NCBI GenBank assembly: GCA_017421045.1
Contig: JAFQMC010000013.1
Span: 27,418-91,417 of the forward strand
DNA: 64,000 nucleotides
Source of the DNA: Clostridia bacterium
GTDB taxonomy: Bacteria > Bacillota > Clostridia > Oscillospirales > Acutalibacteraceae
Reading direction: 5' to 3'
Shown: piece after piece, positions 8,901-21,900 of the stretch
Layout: each line of letters opens with the position of its first letter
How positions within the stretch are numbered: position 1 is the first letter of the stretch
Translations under genes and position numbers: made by a program
Notes under the pieces: generated by a model
The model's input: the letters and a program-made list of their open reading frames with translations, nothing else
What the model was told of the DNA's origin: nothing
Database searches by the model: none

Positions 8901-11900
8901 AACTCTGTCCGTGCCTATTCCCTCCCAGGGCATACCTTTCATATCAATATCCGTCGTAAGCTCTACATACGCGGTCTCATAATCTACGTAGTCGCTTTCG
9001 GGCTTATACTGAAGTGTGTCGCCGTTGATTACCGAAGCAAAATGAGTAAGCTCATAGGGATACGAGATCTGATAGGGATCTGACTCCGTTCCCTTTCCTT
9101 CCAGATACTGCACTGTAGGTATCCGTCCATTGTTGTCTATGGTCACGTAACCCTCGGGCATTATGAAGCTTATTGTGCCGTATTCCTTATCCTCTTTTGT
9201 CGAAGAAACAGTAAATGCGACGGATCCGTCGCGTGTGCTTATTCTAAGATTTGCCAAAGCTGCATTCAGCTTATATTTCAGCGTGATTTCCTGACCTGTT
9301 TTTGCACAGTATGGTACATTATCTGTTTTTAAAACAGGGCTCTCACCTTGATATTCCGTGAAAACCGAATCGATAATTATCCTGCTGACAGCGTCAGGGG
9401 TGCCGCCAATGGAAAGATCAATCTCATTTTCGCTGTTCTCTCCCCAGAGACAAGCCCCGAATTCTTCAAGCTCGGTCTCTGTGTAGTAAGACAAACCGGA
9501 AATAAACTCTTCGCTGTTAAGTTCTTCTATACTCTTAGGTGTTCCTTCGTCGTCTTTCAAATCAGACAATGAAAGTGCCGAATCATAGTAGATGTTTGAA
9601 TAATCCTCTCCGATAAACTCAGAGCAGGAAACCATCTTGCCTACACCGCCTCTGACATCTGTAATTACACAGTTGTTTGCAAAGGCTGCAACCCTGCCTT
9701 GATAGTGATAGGAAACCGCGCCGACCGCTGTATCTTTGCAATCGGAGAATTGAATGTCGTTAATCCTGCAGTTGAACATACGGAGGTCCACTACATCCCG
9801 ACATGCTATCATTACCGCCGCCTTTTCCGCTCCCGAAAGAGAGCAGTTCTCTATGCTGATATTAACAAGGCTGCATACTCCGTCAGCATATGCCGAGACT
9901 ATCGCTATGTTGTCTGTACCCGAAACGGTGATATTCTCAAAGCGAAGATTCCGTATGGTTGCCTCATACAAATTACCGAACACACTGTTTATTACGTTAC
10001 AGTTGTAAATCTTGTAGCCCCTGCCGTCGAAGGTTCCTGTGAAACGATTGGAGTCATCATCGGGACCTATTGGGTTCATAGACATATTTTTGCAGTCGAT
10101 GTCTGCATCAAGTACATAGTAGCACTCGCTGTATTGTTTCCACTCATGATAACCATCTTCGAAATTCATAACACAGAAGTCTTTAGAATCAGACCACAAA
10201 TAATCCATCTGAAGATAGGTTCGAAGGTTAGTGATAACAAAGGGGTCTTCCTCGGTACCCAGACCTGCAAAGGTCTCTTTACCGAAGTCGGGGATGATTC
10301 TTACATCGTAGGACGGCATTATGAAACTGAAATCGCCGTTTTCATCCTCCGTAAAACGAAGGTTGAGCGGATTCATGTCCATATCGGTTGCGGTATAGCC
10401 TACGGCTTCGTCTCCCGGCAATGTTACCTCCTCGCCGGATTTGTATGTGTAGTTATCCAGAGTTACATAACCGGCACCGGTGGCAATGGTATAAACTCGG
10501 TAGAAAACCTCTGCGGGCTCTGATATAAAGGGATATCCCGAATTGATACTGTTGGTATCTTTTGCCCAATTTGCGCCAAGACGTTTATCGGCGGCGTATT
10601 TATTAAGACTTTGAACAAAGGAATCTGACTTGAGGTCTGCCTCGGTTTCTTCTTTTGCTCCTGCCCACACCTTGGTGACGGCGTCTTGGTTTCTGTTCAG
10701 ATAAAAAACATTCTCTATTGTGCTGTCAAGGATATGACCTGCAACATAGCCGAGATTCAGATAGTTCTTATCCACTGTACCCTTGGCAGAAATGGTTACT
10801 GCTGAATATCCGTTTACAATCTCGGAGTGCTGTGCGTAGCCTGTAATTCCGCCTGCACGGGCATTGGAGGAATAGGCGGCTATACTTGCTGTGCTGCCGC
10901 AGTTGTAAATTTTTGACTTGTAGGCGTAACCTACAACGCCACCAATCTGAGTCATACCATCGATGGTTCCGCTTGTTACACAGCCGTTGATAATTGCATG
11001 CTGAGCTCTGCCCGCGACGGCACCTTTGTTCTCTGCTCTTGTGCCTGCGCCCTGTGATGTGTCATCCTGAATTGACACATTAAGCAGGTTGAGATTTTTA
11101 ATCTGGGCGTAGCTCTCAAACTGACCGGGTGTCTCTTCGCTTTCAATACCCATAACGTCACCGAAGAGACCCTGACCCTTGATAGTTGACTTAATGTGAA
11201 GATCAGAAATTGTATATCCTCTTCCGTCAAAAGTTCCTCGGAAGGCTGTGTCCTCGGTCACTACCTCGACACCGATGGGAGTGAACGCATTTGAGGACAT
11301 CTTGATATCATTGGCAAGTGCATAGCTTGCCTTATTATAGGGCATATCGCCCGCGTCGCTCTTGTAGCTGAAAACGCTGTTTACATAGGTAGAGAGAATT
11401 CTCAGCTCATGCTCATTTGTAATGAGGAAGGGGTTGTTATCGGTACCCGACCCCGAGAAGGTGTAGTCCACAATCTGGTCGGCTTCCTTGACGGACTTGA
11501 GCCCCAGTGTTGCCTCAAAGGGATAGATATCCAGAGAGGACTTGTTGTGCTCTGCGTCAGATTTTGAAAAGGCAAAAACAGTGGAATACGTGTCATTTTC
11601 AGGTGTAAAAATATTGTCTGCATATTTAGTAATGTAGCCGTAATTGGAAGAAAGCACGAAGCTGTTTATCCTCTTGTACTCAACTGCACAGACCGCATCC
11701 AGCACCGCACTGTTTCTCACATAGGTGCTGCCGTCATAATAGCCTACCGAAACGGAATACTGCAAAACGTCGCCCTGCGCTGACTTTTTCATCACTCTGC
11801 ATCTGCTATCGTCACTGAAAGAAACGGAAAAGCTCTTTATCAAGGACTTGTTGTAAAAGCTTGTGTCCATATTCAGGATAACCTGCGCTGTTCTTTCGTC

Positions 11901-12833
11901 AAAGGCAACTGCGGGAGAACCTGAACTGTCAACGGTCCAGAGCTTTGCGTAGTCTTCGGATTCCACGGGCGGGTCAAACTCTACGCCCTGTGCATTATAA
12001 TCAAGAGACAATGAAGAGAGTTTTGCCGCCAGCACATACACGTCATCGGTGTTCTTCACTCCGTCAACATAATAGGTATCGCCATCCTTATGCAGACAGC
12101 CCATAACCTCGCCGTAATTCTTACCGACTACAGTTGCTGAGGAGAGAGTTGTGCCGTCGGTTGCTGTGAGCGCAGACTGCGCAAAACAACCGACAACGTA
12201 GGAATACTCTTCATTAATACCGCAGATACCGCCCATGTACACCTTCGCACTCGTGGAGTCTGCTGTAACAGAGCAGGAGCTGTCTACTGTGCAGGACACA
12301 ACGGAGCCGATATTTTCTGCGGCAACTATGCCTGCATAGACGGAGCTTTCGTTGCTGTTTGTGGTGAGCTTGCAGTTAATAAAAGTACAGCCTGTAACAA
12401 AAGCTGTGTAGGATGCAAGACTACCTGCCAGCACGGCACTATGTGCACTCTCGGTATTTACTGTTATATTTTCAAACACAATGTTTCTTACAGAGGAATC
12501 GTTCACCTCAGCAAACAACGCATCTGTCATGGTAAAACCGCTTATCTTGTGGCCGTTACCCTCAAGAATAACATCCTCAAGGTTACTGCCACACTTAAGA
12601 GAATCCTTGGTCTCCTCGGTTGCTATGATGTCTGCACCGAGACTGTACCAGACGGTGCTTTTGTTTTTGCCTGAGACATCTGTGAGAAAACCATTCAGTT
12701 CCTCTAATGTTGTGATAACATACGGCTCTGCCTCTGTGCCAAGCTCTGCCGAGGCTGTATCCACCGCCGCCACAGGCAACGCTGTCAGCATCAGCACCAA
12801 TGTAAGGAACATTGAAAGAACTCTTTTTTTCAT
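5940..12833 (-). CDS. giant secreted surface protein with GLUG-type repeats (2297 aa)
   Basis: A perfect AGGAGG precedes the ATG at 12833. Residues 1-29 are a signal peptide. The body is made of many short beta-repeat units of the GLUG type (for example IGGVVGYAYKSKIYNC, GGITGYAQHSEIVNG, LGGITQDNRGKLINC), often following an FDGRGY(T/K)I strand, which predict long right-handed beta-solenoids. Three units of ~25 residues containing (V)TDGTQVWYQ or TSYGWYQ separate solenoid blocks. The end (~2220-2297) is a polar Ser/Asp/Lys linker, the tetrapeptide VQTG (2261-2264), a hydrophobic helix and an RR/RK-rich tail, which looks like a cell-wall or membrane anchor although it is not LPXTG. GLUG repeats are typical of adhesin-like surface proteins; ligand unknown. 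It follows the 3657-aa protein by 82 bp and is probably cotranscribed. Confidence 0.85.
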   Translation of the reverse strand: MKKRVLSMFLTLVLMLTALPVAAVDTASAELGTEAEPYVITTLEELNGFLTDVSGKNKSTVWYSLGADIIATEETKDSLKCGSNLEDVILEGNGHKISGFTMTDALFAEVNDSSVRNIVFENITVNTESAHSAVLAGSLASYTAFVTGCTFINCKLTTNSNESSVYAGIVAAENIGSVVSCTVDSSCSVTADSTSAKVYMGGICGINEEYSYVVGCFAQSALTATDGTTLSSATVVGKNYGEVMGCLHKDGDTYYVDGVKNTDDVYVLAAKLSSLSLDYNAQGVEFDPPVESEDYAKLWTVDSSGSPAVAFDERTAQVILNMDTSFYNKSLIKSFSVSFSDDSRCRVMKKSAQGDVLQYSVSVGYYDGSTYVRNSAVLDAVCAVEYKRINSFVLSSNYGYITKYADNIFTPENDTYSTVFAFSKSDAEHNKSSLDIYPFEATLGLKSVKEADQIVDYTFSGSGTDNNPFLITNEHELRILSTYVNSVFSYKSDAGDMPYNKASYALANDIKMSSNAFTPIGVEVVTEDTAFRGTFDGRGYTISDLHIKSTIKGQGLFGDVMGIESEETPGQFESYAQIKNLNLLNVSIQDDTSQGAGTRAENKGAVAGRAQHAIINGCVTSGTIDGMTQIGGVVGYAYKSKIYNCGSTASIAAYSSNARAGGITGYAQHSEIVNGYSAVTISAKGTVDKNYLNLGYVAGHILDSTIENVFYLNRNQDAVTKVWAGAKEETEADLKSDSFVQSLNKYAADKRLGANWAKDTNSINSGYPFISEPAEVFYRVYTIATGAGYVTLDNYTYKSGEEVTLPGDEAVGYTATDMDMNPLNLRFTEDENGDFSFIMPSYDVRIIPDFGKETFAGLGTEEDPFVITNLRTYLQMDYLWSDSKDFCVMNFEDGYHEWKQYSECYYVLDADIDCKNMSMNPIGPDDDSNRFTGTFDGRGYKIYNCNVINSVFGNLYEATIRNLRFENITVSGTDNIAIVSAYADGVCSLVNISIENCSLSGAEKAAVMIACRDVVDLRMFNCRINDIQFSDCKDTAVGAVSYHYQGRVAAFANNCVITDVRGGVGKMVSCSEFIGEDYSNIYYDSALSLSDLKDDEGTPKSIEELNSEEFISGLSYYTETELEEFGACLWGENSENEIDLSIGGTPDAVSRIIIDSVFTEYQGESPVLKTDNVPYCAKTGQEITLKYKLNAALANLRISTRDGSVAFTVSSTKEDKEYGTISFIMPEGYVTIDNNGRIPTVQYLEGKGTESDPYQISYPYELTHFASVINGDTLQYKPESDYVDYETAYVELTTDIDMKGMPWEGIGTDRVSQIYSFKGTFDGNMHTISNLNTENGAEDGARQSLFQVIGNGATVRNLILKNANVWVTADSVGGCGAVARGNYGTIENCMVTDSSVSLGNWYGLGGITGINYESGVVSNCAVVNTIIQRRWGAAGAQTLGGITQDNRGKLINCYTYNCNFSNGTSANGGIASVNSGSVEKCYYNIAGVTTGVGTSISKETFRSGEIAYLFNNGVTDGTQVWYQNLDNDFTPDDYPLFIDNDENTVYKVDRDRVYSNKSFNKNPEGSFIIKNYWDLCVVAELVNSGDDEYQKGSYILANDIICPEGKIWYDPIGAGGNDFEGVFDGGGHSIKNLVGEWSEAYQAAGLFYRIDGATVKNLHVVNARICGTMNPTNSPSYVIGGITAVASDSTISGCSFDGYLKAEAAFSIEKQYRSSVGGICGSALWTTRVINCYSTGELAGSSASFGGLVHTLDSKAVVSDSYFDGKIVGYYNVGGICSYNNGTITNCYYNTDNTISAVGSGRGTQNSVEGKSGDQFRSGEVAYLLNKGVTDGTQVWYQSVDNEPLDVRPLFSGKTVYKQWWHNTYQNTPPTIADYFEAAKYNEETGMYEVEHAGNLFWMSALVNGDTTYAVFPEQDTDADFILMGDIDASNAPVPYIPIGDSYPNTYTGDFDGRGYTVRFNNSIVASDGTNMGMFGVVKGTIKNVNLTGELNITSDSNAYASTLAGVAGTMRGGSISNVKTTLAYNIAGLDQIANIGGIVGYTEGDSIALTRCISDDKYVFEDGFEIICYGGIVSSLGSEATIKYCASRTSHNIPVKLTAAGIVGYATQLADVRSCYSYGYVEDAADPIIVVADVAPTPVTEDNYYLDTIASGAGCAYGMPLSAEKFASGEATYLLNGGETATSYGWYQNITNDPKDIYPVLNPLQGQVHRREDGTYYNVFGANLGGTIGGTAGNKPATDVPSKDTESSLDKSDKHQNGAVQTGPRQTAVWIVSLMYFAVVMLFVKRRQSRAETRKG

Positions 12834-12854
12834 ACAATTACCTCCTCTTCAGCG

Positions 12855-12881
12855 GGCGGAAGCCCCGAAGGGCTTTCCGCC
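12855..12881 (-). other. intercistronic hairpin between the two giant genes
   Basis: GGCGGAA-GCCC pairs with GGGC-TTTCCGCC around a tetraloop (one bulge). On the minus strand it lacks a T-run, so it looks more like an mRNA-stabilising or partial attenuation hairpin than a terminator. Confidence 0.5.
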
Positions 12882-12915
12882 TTTTCTGAGATAATACGCA
12901 AATAGAACTATAGGT

Positions 12916-15900
12916 TTAAGCGGAGAACTTCTTTCTCCATATAATAACTGCCATGAACGCACCCACCATAACTGCAGCCATAATCCACATATAGGTCAGG
13001 TCTCTGCCGGTGGAAACATGACTTCCGTCGGTTTTGTCGCCATTTGTGTCGGAGTCGGACTGCGCTCCTGTGTTTTCTGTGGGTATCTGAGCGTCGGTCT
13101 TATCCTCTTCGGGTTTGGTGGCGATGCTCTCCTCTTCGTCGGGAGCTGTGGGTACTGTGACCTCTCCTGAGTCGGGAGTTGTAGGCATCGGGCCGTCACT
13201 CGGGTCAGGTGTGGTGGGAATTGTGCTGTCCTCTGTGTTCAGATAGAAGGACTGGGTTGAATCAGGCAGCAGGAGAGCCACATCAAATTTATTCTCCTTG
13301 TCATAAATCTTTGCGTCATTTGAGAGAATCAGCGAAGTGCTCTCTGTATAAAGCTCAATGACATTTGCGTGCTTGCCCTCTGCCTTGGCATCGGGAACAA
13401 ACAGCAGGGTCTTGTCGTTTATCATATCATGAGCTCTGTACACAAGGGTGTCTGTGCCCTCAACACCCCTGAGTTTTGCAACAAGGGTGATGTCCTGCAT
13501 ATCCTCTACAACGATTTCGTCATTGTAGGTAACGGCAATCACTGTATCTGCAACGCTTTCGATCTTCAGGTCCTCGGTTTTTGACATCATGGTAACCGAC
13601 TTCGCCTGAACTCTGCCGAGTTTCACCTTGTCACAATCAGGCAGTTCTGTGCTGAGTGCAAGGGTCTTGTCTGTATTGTACAGACTGTTGTCGCCGTAGG
13701 TCTTGATTTCCTCGCCGAGAATAAGCTCTACGCCCTGAGCGTCCTCATCAACGGTAAGCTCTGCCTTATACAGCGCTGTGTTGCTGTCAATAATTGAATC
13801 AAACAGAAGCTTTGTGCTAACAGAAGTAGAGTCTCCGTTCGGGAAAATAATCTTCTGCGTAGCTTCGATGGAGGAATTCTCAAATGAACGCTCTCTCAGC
13901 TCGCTGTCATAAACAACCTTTGCCTCGGCACTAATCTTTCCTTCGCCGTACTCTGTGAATACTGCACTGACGGCCTTTACAACACCCACGTTTGTATTAT
14001 CCACCACAAGGGAAGCAAGACCTCTGATTTCCTCGCTGACACCTACTCCCTGTGCATCTGTGATGAGGGACTGTGCATCAATAAAGCGGTCTGTAATCTC
14101 AAAGGTGGTAATCTCTCCGCTGTTGAGGGTTATGGGAGTTGTGGTGACAAACTTCAGGGTATTGTCGCTCAGGTCAATCAGGTCAAGCCCGATGTTCTGA
14201 GGCTCTGAGCTTCCTCTTGTCATTGAGAGAGTTGCAAAGGTGTTGCCCTCCTCGGTGCGGGCTATATCCTCGTTCCACTTCACGGAAAGCACAGCATTGT
14301 AGCCAAAGTCTGCATTTTTGACCAGTTCTATGGTTGCGCTCGTTGCCTTTGCTCTTGTAAGAGAAAGTGCCTCGGTGCTGAGAATGCTCAGTGAGAATTC
14401 ATATGCACCGTCTGCAGTGACGGGTTTGTTGCCCGATTCTGAGTTCAGGGTATTGTTTACTGTGTATGTCTTGGCGGATTCGCCGTAGGCAAGGGAGATT
14501 TCGCTGTCGCCCTTGTATTTATATGTGGCAATTCTTCCGTTTTTCAGTGACTCAAACTCCAGAGCAAGCTCCTTGCTGTGGTCTGAGTCATACTCCTCGG
14601 TGTTTTTTGTAACAGAGACAGTTGTTTCAGCGAGGTTCTGCTCTTTCACTGCGGTACTGAACACAACCTCAGCGCAAAGCTTACCCTTTGCATCAATGTA
14701 AGGCTTTGCACTTACAATGTACGCATCGCTCAGAACCGTAACATCTGTTGCCTTGCTGATGGCAGGGTCTATCGCAATACCGTCATATGCACGGGTGATG
14801 GACCTGTTCTCATCCTTGTACTCAATGCTCTTGGACACAAGGACATACTGAGCTGTCACACCGCCCGGCAGAGACTCTGCGTTGCTTCTTGTAAAGACAA
14901 CCTCTCTCTGAGCTTCGTTGCTCTTCTGTGCATAGAGCCTGATATTCGTGCTTCGGGTCTCGCCGTCCTTGTAGGTCAGGGTCTGTCTGACGGTGACATA
15001 GGCGTTGTCTGCATACTGAGAATTCACAGCCTCAGGGAATATAACGCTGACAATCACTGCACCCTTCTCGGAAACAGAAATAACCGGAGCTGTTTCTGAC
15101 TTGATTTTTTCATAACTGATGTTCAGTTTTGATGTATCTTCAATAACGGTGGAGATATCATTTTCCAGATAATCTCCCTGCGCTGTTACAAGCACATAGT
15201 TGCTCTCGCCCAGAACAATACCGCTTGAGAAATTCCACACCTTGCTGAGTTCCTCTGCGGAAAGCTCCAGCTTATCCGCTCTGTAGACGGCTGTTCTCGG
15301 GTCTTCAGACATCTGTGAGTATTTGAACTCGACGGTCTGTTCCTCTCCCTTTTCATTCTTTGTGAGGTAGAGAAGCTTTGTGCCTTCCAGTCTGTCCGTA
15401 ACGGGTGCTGTCATGAACTTAACAAGCACGCTCTTCTGCACGCTTCCGTCGGGCATCTCAGCGTCGTCACCCACAATTACCGAGAGGATTCCCGACTCTT
15501 TCAGCTCGTAGGATACCATATCCCAGTCGGGAATTTCGGTAGCTACATCCTTGCCTCTTTTTGTGACCAGCACGCCTTCGGGGATATATGAGTCAGCAAG
15601 AACATACTTCATAACTGTTCCCTGCTTACTTGAAAGCACACTGCTGAGCACAAGGCGACTTTCGTCCTCGATTCCAACGGCTGTGAATACCGACTGCTCG
15701 CCCGTGGGCTTATATGTGCCGTCTGTCTGCTTCTCGTACTCGTCGAATCTCAGGGTGATATCCTCATAGGACTTGCCCTCTTTAAGCTCAATGTGTTTGT
15801 TAAAGTTCAAAGTGAACTCAGCCTGACGCTGTCTGCCTGAAACAAGAGGCAGCGCAAGCTCTTCCTCGTAGGATTCTGCAACTGCGTAGGGAGTGAGATC

Positions 15901-18900
15901 TGCATCGGAAAGATCCACCGTAAACTTTGCACAGTCAAGGGCAAGTCTCTCTCCCTCCTGCAGGATTGATTTGATGCTTACTTCGTACTCGTCAAACTCC
16001 ATCTTTCCGCTGGTGTACAGGAGCATACCGTAGTCGTTGAGGTCCTTTGCGGTGTCTACCGTTTCCTCTTTGACAATGTTACCGTCTTTGTCGGTAATTG
16101 TCACAAGGAACTTACCGCCGTTTTCAAGATAGTTTCCGTAAATCTTAATGTCTTCACCATAGAAGCTGAAGTTGATTTCGCTTGAATCCTGCTGTGTATA
16201 TGCCACATCTGCATCGTAAGCATAGAGACAGCTTCTGGTACTTTCGGTCCAGTTCTCGTCTATACAGGTGCTGTCAAAATCAACCACATCTCTCTTTGTA
16301 ACTTTCAGATAGATGCATCTGTATACTCTGGTGCCTTCCAGTCCGATAATCACCTTGGCACAGCCGGAAGCATTCTCGGGCATGGCTATTGCCTTTATCT
16401 TCATGGTGCCGTCCTGACTGCTGTTATCTATGCTCAGGCAGGAGGAGCCGATTTCATAGCCTCTGAGCTGTGAATGGGTATACACATCTGAAAGAACACT
16501 GCTCTCAACGGTTATCTCTTCACCTAATCTGAGCATATATCCCATTCCGCCTACAGTTGCTACCAAGTCCTCGCCCTCTGAATCTGTTATGGACTCAACC
16601 TGAATCTCAGGCATCTGGTGGCAGGTAGTTACCTCGGTGACATCATTCTCTGTATTATACTGTTTGTCAGATGTGCTGACTCTCAGGCTATAGTACATCT
16701 CGCCGTCAACGAGATAATCGGAGACGTCCATATAGTTTGAATAGGTTTTGCTTTCTCCCAGATCGAGGCTTTCCTTATCGGCCACGAAGGAGAACAGGGT
16801 TCCGATTTTTCCGCCTTCTGCGTTATGTACATCACAGTATACGGTAGCGTCGTGCTGAGCAGCTACAGCACCGATGTTTGCCATACGGACATTGAAAGTA
16901 AGTATACCCTTGCTGTCAATATCCAGGTCCATACCATCGATGATAATTTCTGCAGATTTGTGAATCTCGTGGTAGGTGACGTTCTCCTCATCTCCTGCCT
17001 CGTAGGAATCATGCAGGGAATCATAGAGAACCTTTCTGCCTGAACCATCTCTGATTTCAACACACAGAAGCGAATTATCAGGAGCATCCTCAACGACATA
17101 GCTCATATATGCCTCATAGTAGTCTCCTGCAAGCAGGGTACATGTAAGCTCCTGAGAGGTCAGCTCTCCGTTTACTTTTTCGCCCTTCTCCAAATCATAA
17201 TAATACAGCTTCACCCTCATCTTGTCGATGATGGTATCACCTGTGTTTTCTATGTTGAAGAACACTCCGATTTCGTTGCCTGCAGAGAATATATCATTAT
17301 CAAGCTTAAAGTCGGTTACATTTACATCCGTAACCTTTTTCTCAAAGGTCAGCAGGAATACATCCGAACGCGCCTTCTCTGAATCATAGTCAACGACGGG
17401 TGTTACAATCATGGGCTGAGCGTTGCCGGAGGCATCAATATAAGTTCCGTCGCACATTTCGTCGAAGTTCACCGACGAATCTGTGCCTAAGGAATCCTCT
17501 GTTATTCCCTTGTCATATACAAAGGGAGCGTAGGAGGATTTAAGTGCCACGGCAACCTTACCCTCTGAATCGATGAACGCGGAATAATCCTCAAATGCAA
17601 GAGAGAAGGTCTCTTCTCTGTCCTCGTATTTATCGGCATCGAAAGCATCACTGTAGGTGAGCTGACGAGGATAGTTCCAGAGTTTTTTCTCTGCATCATA
17701 GTTTGCAATATACAGCGTATCCTCGTTCTCGTTACCTGTGTTGTCTGTGTAAATCAGGTTGATTGTATGGTTGGGTTCAACTGCGATAACATAGTCATCA
17801 AAGTATCCGTCATACAACACTTCGATTTCTTCTTTATTTTCCGAACCGTTTTTCTTACCCTCAACAGCTGCACAAAGCGCTGAGTATGTAACGTGGTTTA
17901 TGCTGCTGTTAGTCTGGTAGAAAAGCACAGGCTCGGGCACTGAATTTTCATCCACAACGGTGTCATTTCCGCCTACCACAGCTCTCTCAAGCTGAACGTT
18001 TCTGAGTATCATGCTGTCATAGATTTCGCCTGTATCAGGATTAATATAGCTTTCGGGAATCTCGTCTCCTGCTGCGAAAACCTCATCCAGCACTGCATCA
18101 TAATCGATAACAGAATCTATTACCAGTACATCCTTGGAGGTAATATTTCCGCCTGAAATATCAAAGGTAATGTAATAGAGTTCTTTGAGAGTTCCCACGC
18201 TGACACTGTCGGCAACATAGGGAATCTCTGCAGAGAATGCAACGCAGGCAGTATCCTGGTCTGCCATAATCGCATCAATGCTTGTTATCTTGAAGCCCGT
18301 CTTAAACTTATCTGCTCCGAGCAGGCTCTCAAGGTCCAGAGACACAGGCGCAGAGTAGGCTTCTCCGCCACTCTTGACTGCACAGTAAAGCTGTGCTCTG
18401 CCTGTGTACACTGCGTTCATAATACTTGCCATCTTTTGTGAGGTTCCGACTTCGTCCTCAGCAAAAGACTGCCAGTTCATATTATAGTCGGCATCCTCCT
18501 CGGTTTTCTCATCCTCGGCATATATCAACACGCTTGTGTTGCCGCTTTCACCTGTAATGGACGCTGCAACCGGAGAGGACTCCGGTCTCTGGTTTGTGCT
18601 GTCTGCAGTGTTTCCGATATTCTGTACGCTGAAGCTGTTGCCGTCTTCAAGCACGGCTAACTTCACACAGGTTTTCTGAAGCAGATTCTTCAGGTCGGAA
18701 ATATCATCCGTAGTAATGGTTGTGCCGTCAGAAAGCTCTACTGTGACGGTTTTTCCTTCTTCGCCCTTGATTGAGACGACGGTGCTGTCTGTTGTGATAT
18801 ATATAACACTGAGCTTGCCGTTTTCGTCCTCGAAAGCATAGAACTCGCTGACAAAGATATCGTCGCTAACCTTACCTTTTTCTACGCCGTCCACTGCATA

Positions 18901-21900
18901 ATGAAGCTCGTATCTTGCCTCGCCGGTGGTCTCGTCCTTGAACACAACAGAGTAGAACGCATAGATGCTGCCATTGTGCTCAAGCACCTGACTTCCTGCA
19001 GTATTCTTTATGTCTTCTGCGATGAGAGTCTTGGTTTTTTCTTCGCTGTACTCGCCTGTGGTGAAATAGTCATCTTCGCCGTTGGATGTTCCCACCTCAG
19101 ACGATGCCATTACAACAGGAATGTCCCTGACCGCTTTCTTTGCAGTAACATCAATGGTCTCGCTGTAATTTACAAAACCGTATGTCAGAGTCTGCTTATC
19201 TGCAGTACAGTTGATTAACATATAGGCAGGCTCCAGAACTATATCAAAGACACACAGGACTACTTTTATGGATGTGCCTATCTTAAAGTTAAAATCGTTA
19301 AAATCAAGGGGATAATAGTCGTTTCTATAATATTGCGGATTGTAAACCCTGAAGCTGTCAAGCATAAGAGTTGTGTCTGCCGACTCGGATTCCTTATGAG
19401 TAATGGTCACTGTAAACTTTATGGGCAATACACCGCTGTCTGTGTAATTGTCCACATTCCATGTGAACAGTGTGCGATACTCCTGCAGAGTATTACTCTT
19501 TGTATCTATCAGGGATCTGCGGAGGATAGAGCCTTTGGCATCCTTTACTGTAACCTCCATCACACCGCCGTTCTCGTGTCTTATACCCACAAGCTGGAAT
19601 GAGGTGCCCTGACCTTCAATGGTGATGGTGTCTCCTGCTTTTTCGGAAACGACCTTTGTATCATTGAAATAATAATCCGTATAAACCGTTCCGCCGGTGC
19701 CACCATCCTCGTCAGTGGTATTGTCGGTAACCCAGCCATCGCCATAAGATACCTTATAGGAGTACTTTTCATAATTCTCTTCCTGCTTTTCCTCAGGTAT
19801 CTTTGTATTCAGGTCAAATTCCAACTGGCTGGGACTGTATACGTTTTTACCCAGAATCACGCTGATGTTTACATCTATGCTTGCACTGGCTTCAACCGCA
19901 AGTATTCCCGAAATACCGACACCAACGCCCATAGCCACCGTAAAGCCTACTGTAACAGGAATACCACTCCAAAGAGATTTGTAATGGCAGACGCCTTTCT
20001 GGTCAACATAGTCGAGCACCTGCTTAAGACCTGTTGAGAATGAAGCGTACACTGTACTGGACACAGTGAAATACACCATATTCGCCAAAGCAGGTATCGG
20101 CAACCGGGCACTGGCACCCATATTTCCACCGACGCCTATTTTAAACATTTTAAAAGTATATCGCTGAGTAACCGGATTAAACGAGATTGTTACATTTGCG
20201 TCTACACTAAATCCACCACTTACCTTGCCAAGGGATGAGTTCAGCTTTGAAACGGGGTTGGATGTTCTTTTGCTGTATTTGTTGGCACTGTCACCTCCGG
20301 TTACTCCGTTTTGTGACACCATAGTATTCGTTTCAGTCGTGTTCTCGCCTTCGGTCTTCTTTTTTTCGCTTTCATACAAGGCACCGGTCACTCCGTATGT
20401 CCACGCAAACTTACCTCCGATAACAATATCGTTATCATTAAAATTCGCATACAGACCGGTTCCTGAAAACTGAATCGCTCTCTTTGATTTAGCCTTGTAT
20501 TTTTTGTTTAGTTCTTCATCATCCTCGTGTCGATTGGCTCTGAACGCGTATATCTGAGATAAGGCTCCCGCAACATTACTGAAATCCGCATCAAAACCTG
20601 ATATACCGATTAATACATTGTTATAATTATATGTGTCAAATTCCTGCTGCTCGTCGTAGTAGGGAGTCTCCATTCCCTGAGGCTCTGCAACAGTTGTAAA
20701 CTGAAGCACCTGAGTGCCTACATACTGGGTGCTTGCAACACTCATTGTAGAGATTACTTCTCTGCTCTCGGTTTCCTCCTGAGTGCTGTCGGCGGTTGTA
20801 CGGTCGTAGTTTTCTAACTCCATAGACACACCGTCTCCGCCGAAGAATATCTGATTGTAATAGGAAGATGTCTGTCCTGATTCTGACGACACGTAGTCAA
20901 AGTGGGTAGGAATATGCATGACATAGTTGTAGCCGCCGCCGGAATGAGACAAGAGCGTTAGCGAAGGTGTGAAGGGGTCCGTTTTATCGGGAGCTGCGCC
21001 CTCTACATCAACTTGCTTGACACCGAAATCCTTATTCAGATTAACAAGCTCTATCGCCTTTGCCTCAGGAACAGAAACTCCTCCCGTGTATGTAAATTCG
21101 AAGAGAACCTCTTTCTCTGTATTGGAAACCTTTTCTCTGTAGACTTTTACTTTGAAATCCTTGGGAGCGCCGTTCTTCATGGCAGATGTGTATATATCTG
21201 AGATGCTGAAATACATATCATAATATACAGGATCGGGATTTACGGATGTGTCGTTGTAAATCGCCTCAAAAGCAAGATAGTCTGCCAGATGGTCCAGGTT
21301 GTAAATGGATTCAAATCCTGATTCTGTTCTCGTCGAAACAGAAGTTGACTGCATATGCAACTGGGGTATCAGATACTCGGTTTTGTCATCGTAAAGTCTG
21401 AAGATAACCTTGTCTGCCACCTGAGCACAGTCACTCCAGGAAAGCTTTGTCTTGGTGCTGAGCGACTGGTAATCCAGATCTATAAGGTTCGTGGAAACAA
21501 TGTATCCGTGGTTTGCGTATGTGGGATCAACAATAAGGTAGGAGAACTCAATCTCGGGATAATACATTGTTTTTTCTTCCAGATTTACGTCTGTGTTGGA
21601 AGGAGTAATATCATTTCCGTTGTCGTCATAGAAAGTGACAATTCCCCTCAGTCCGTCTCTGATTCTTTCTATGTGGGCAGCATCCGACTCGATATCGCCG
21701 TAGTTTGATGTCAGGGTAGGAACGTTTGCATAGTCGATAGCCACACCCTGATGAATGGAGTATGTAACCTGCAATTTCAGCTTGCCTGCAAACTGATAGT
21801 TTATGCACTCATCTGCTCCCAGAGTGTTATTTATGTGATTATCAGCTTCGGTTTTTGTCAAGCCGTAGTTAGACTGCAGTGTCGACGGGTCTTTGGACAT

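Noticed and set aside
7857-9083. Plus-strand open frame of 408 codons
   Set aside because: Lies wholly antisense to the GLUG-repeat protein, whose signal peptide, repeats and AGGAGG are convincing.
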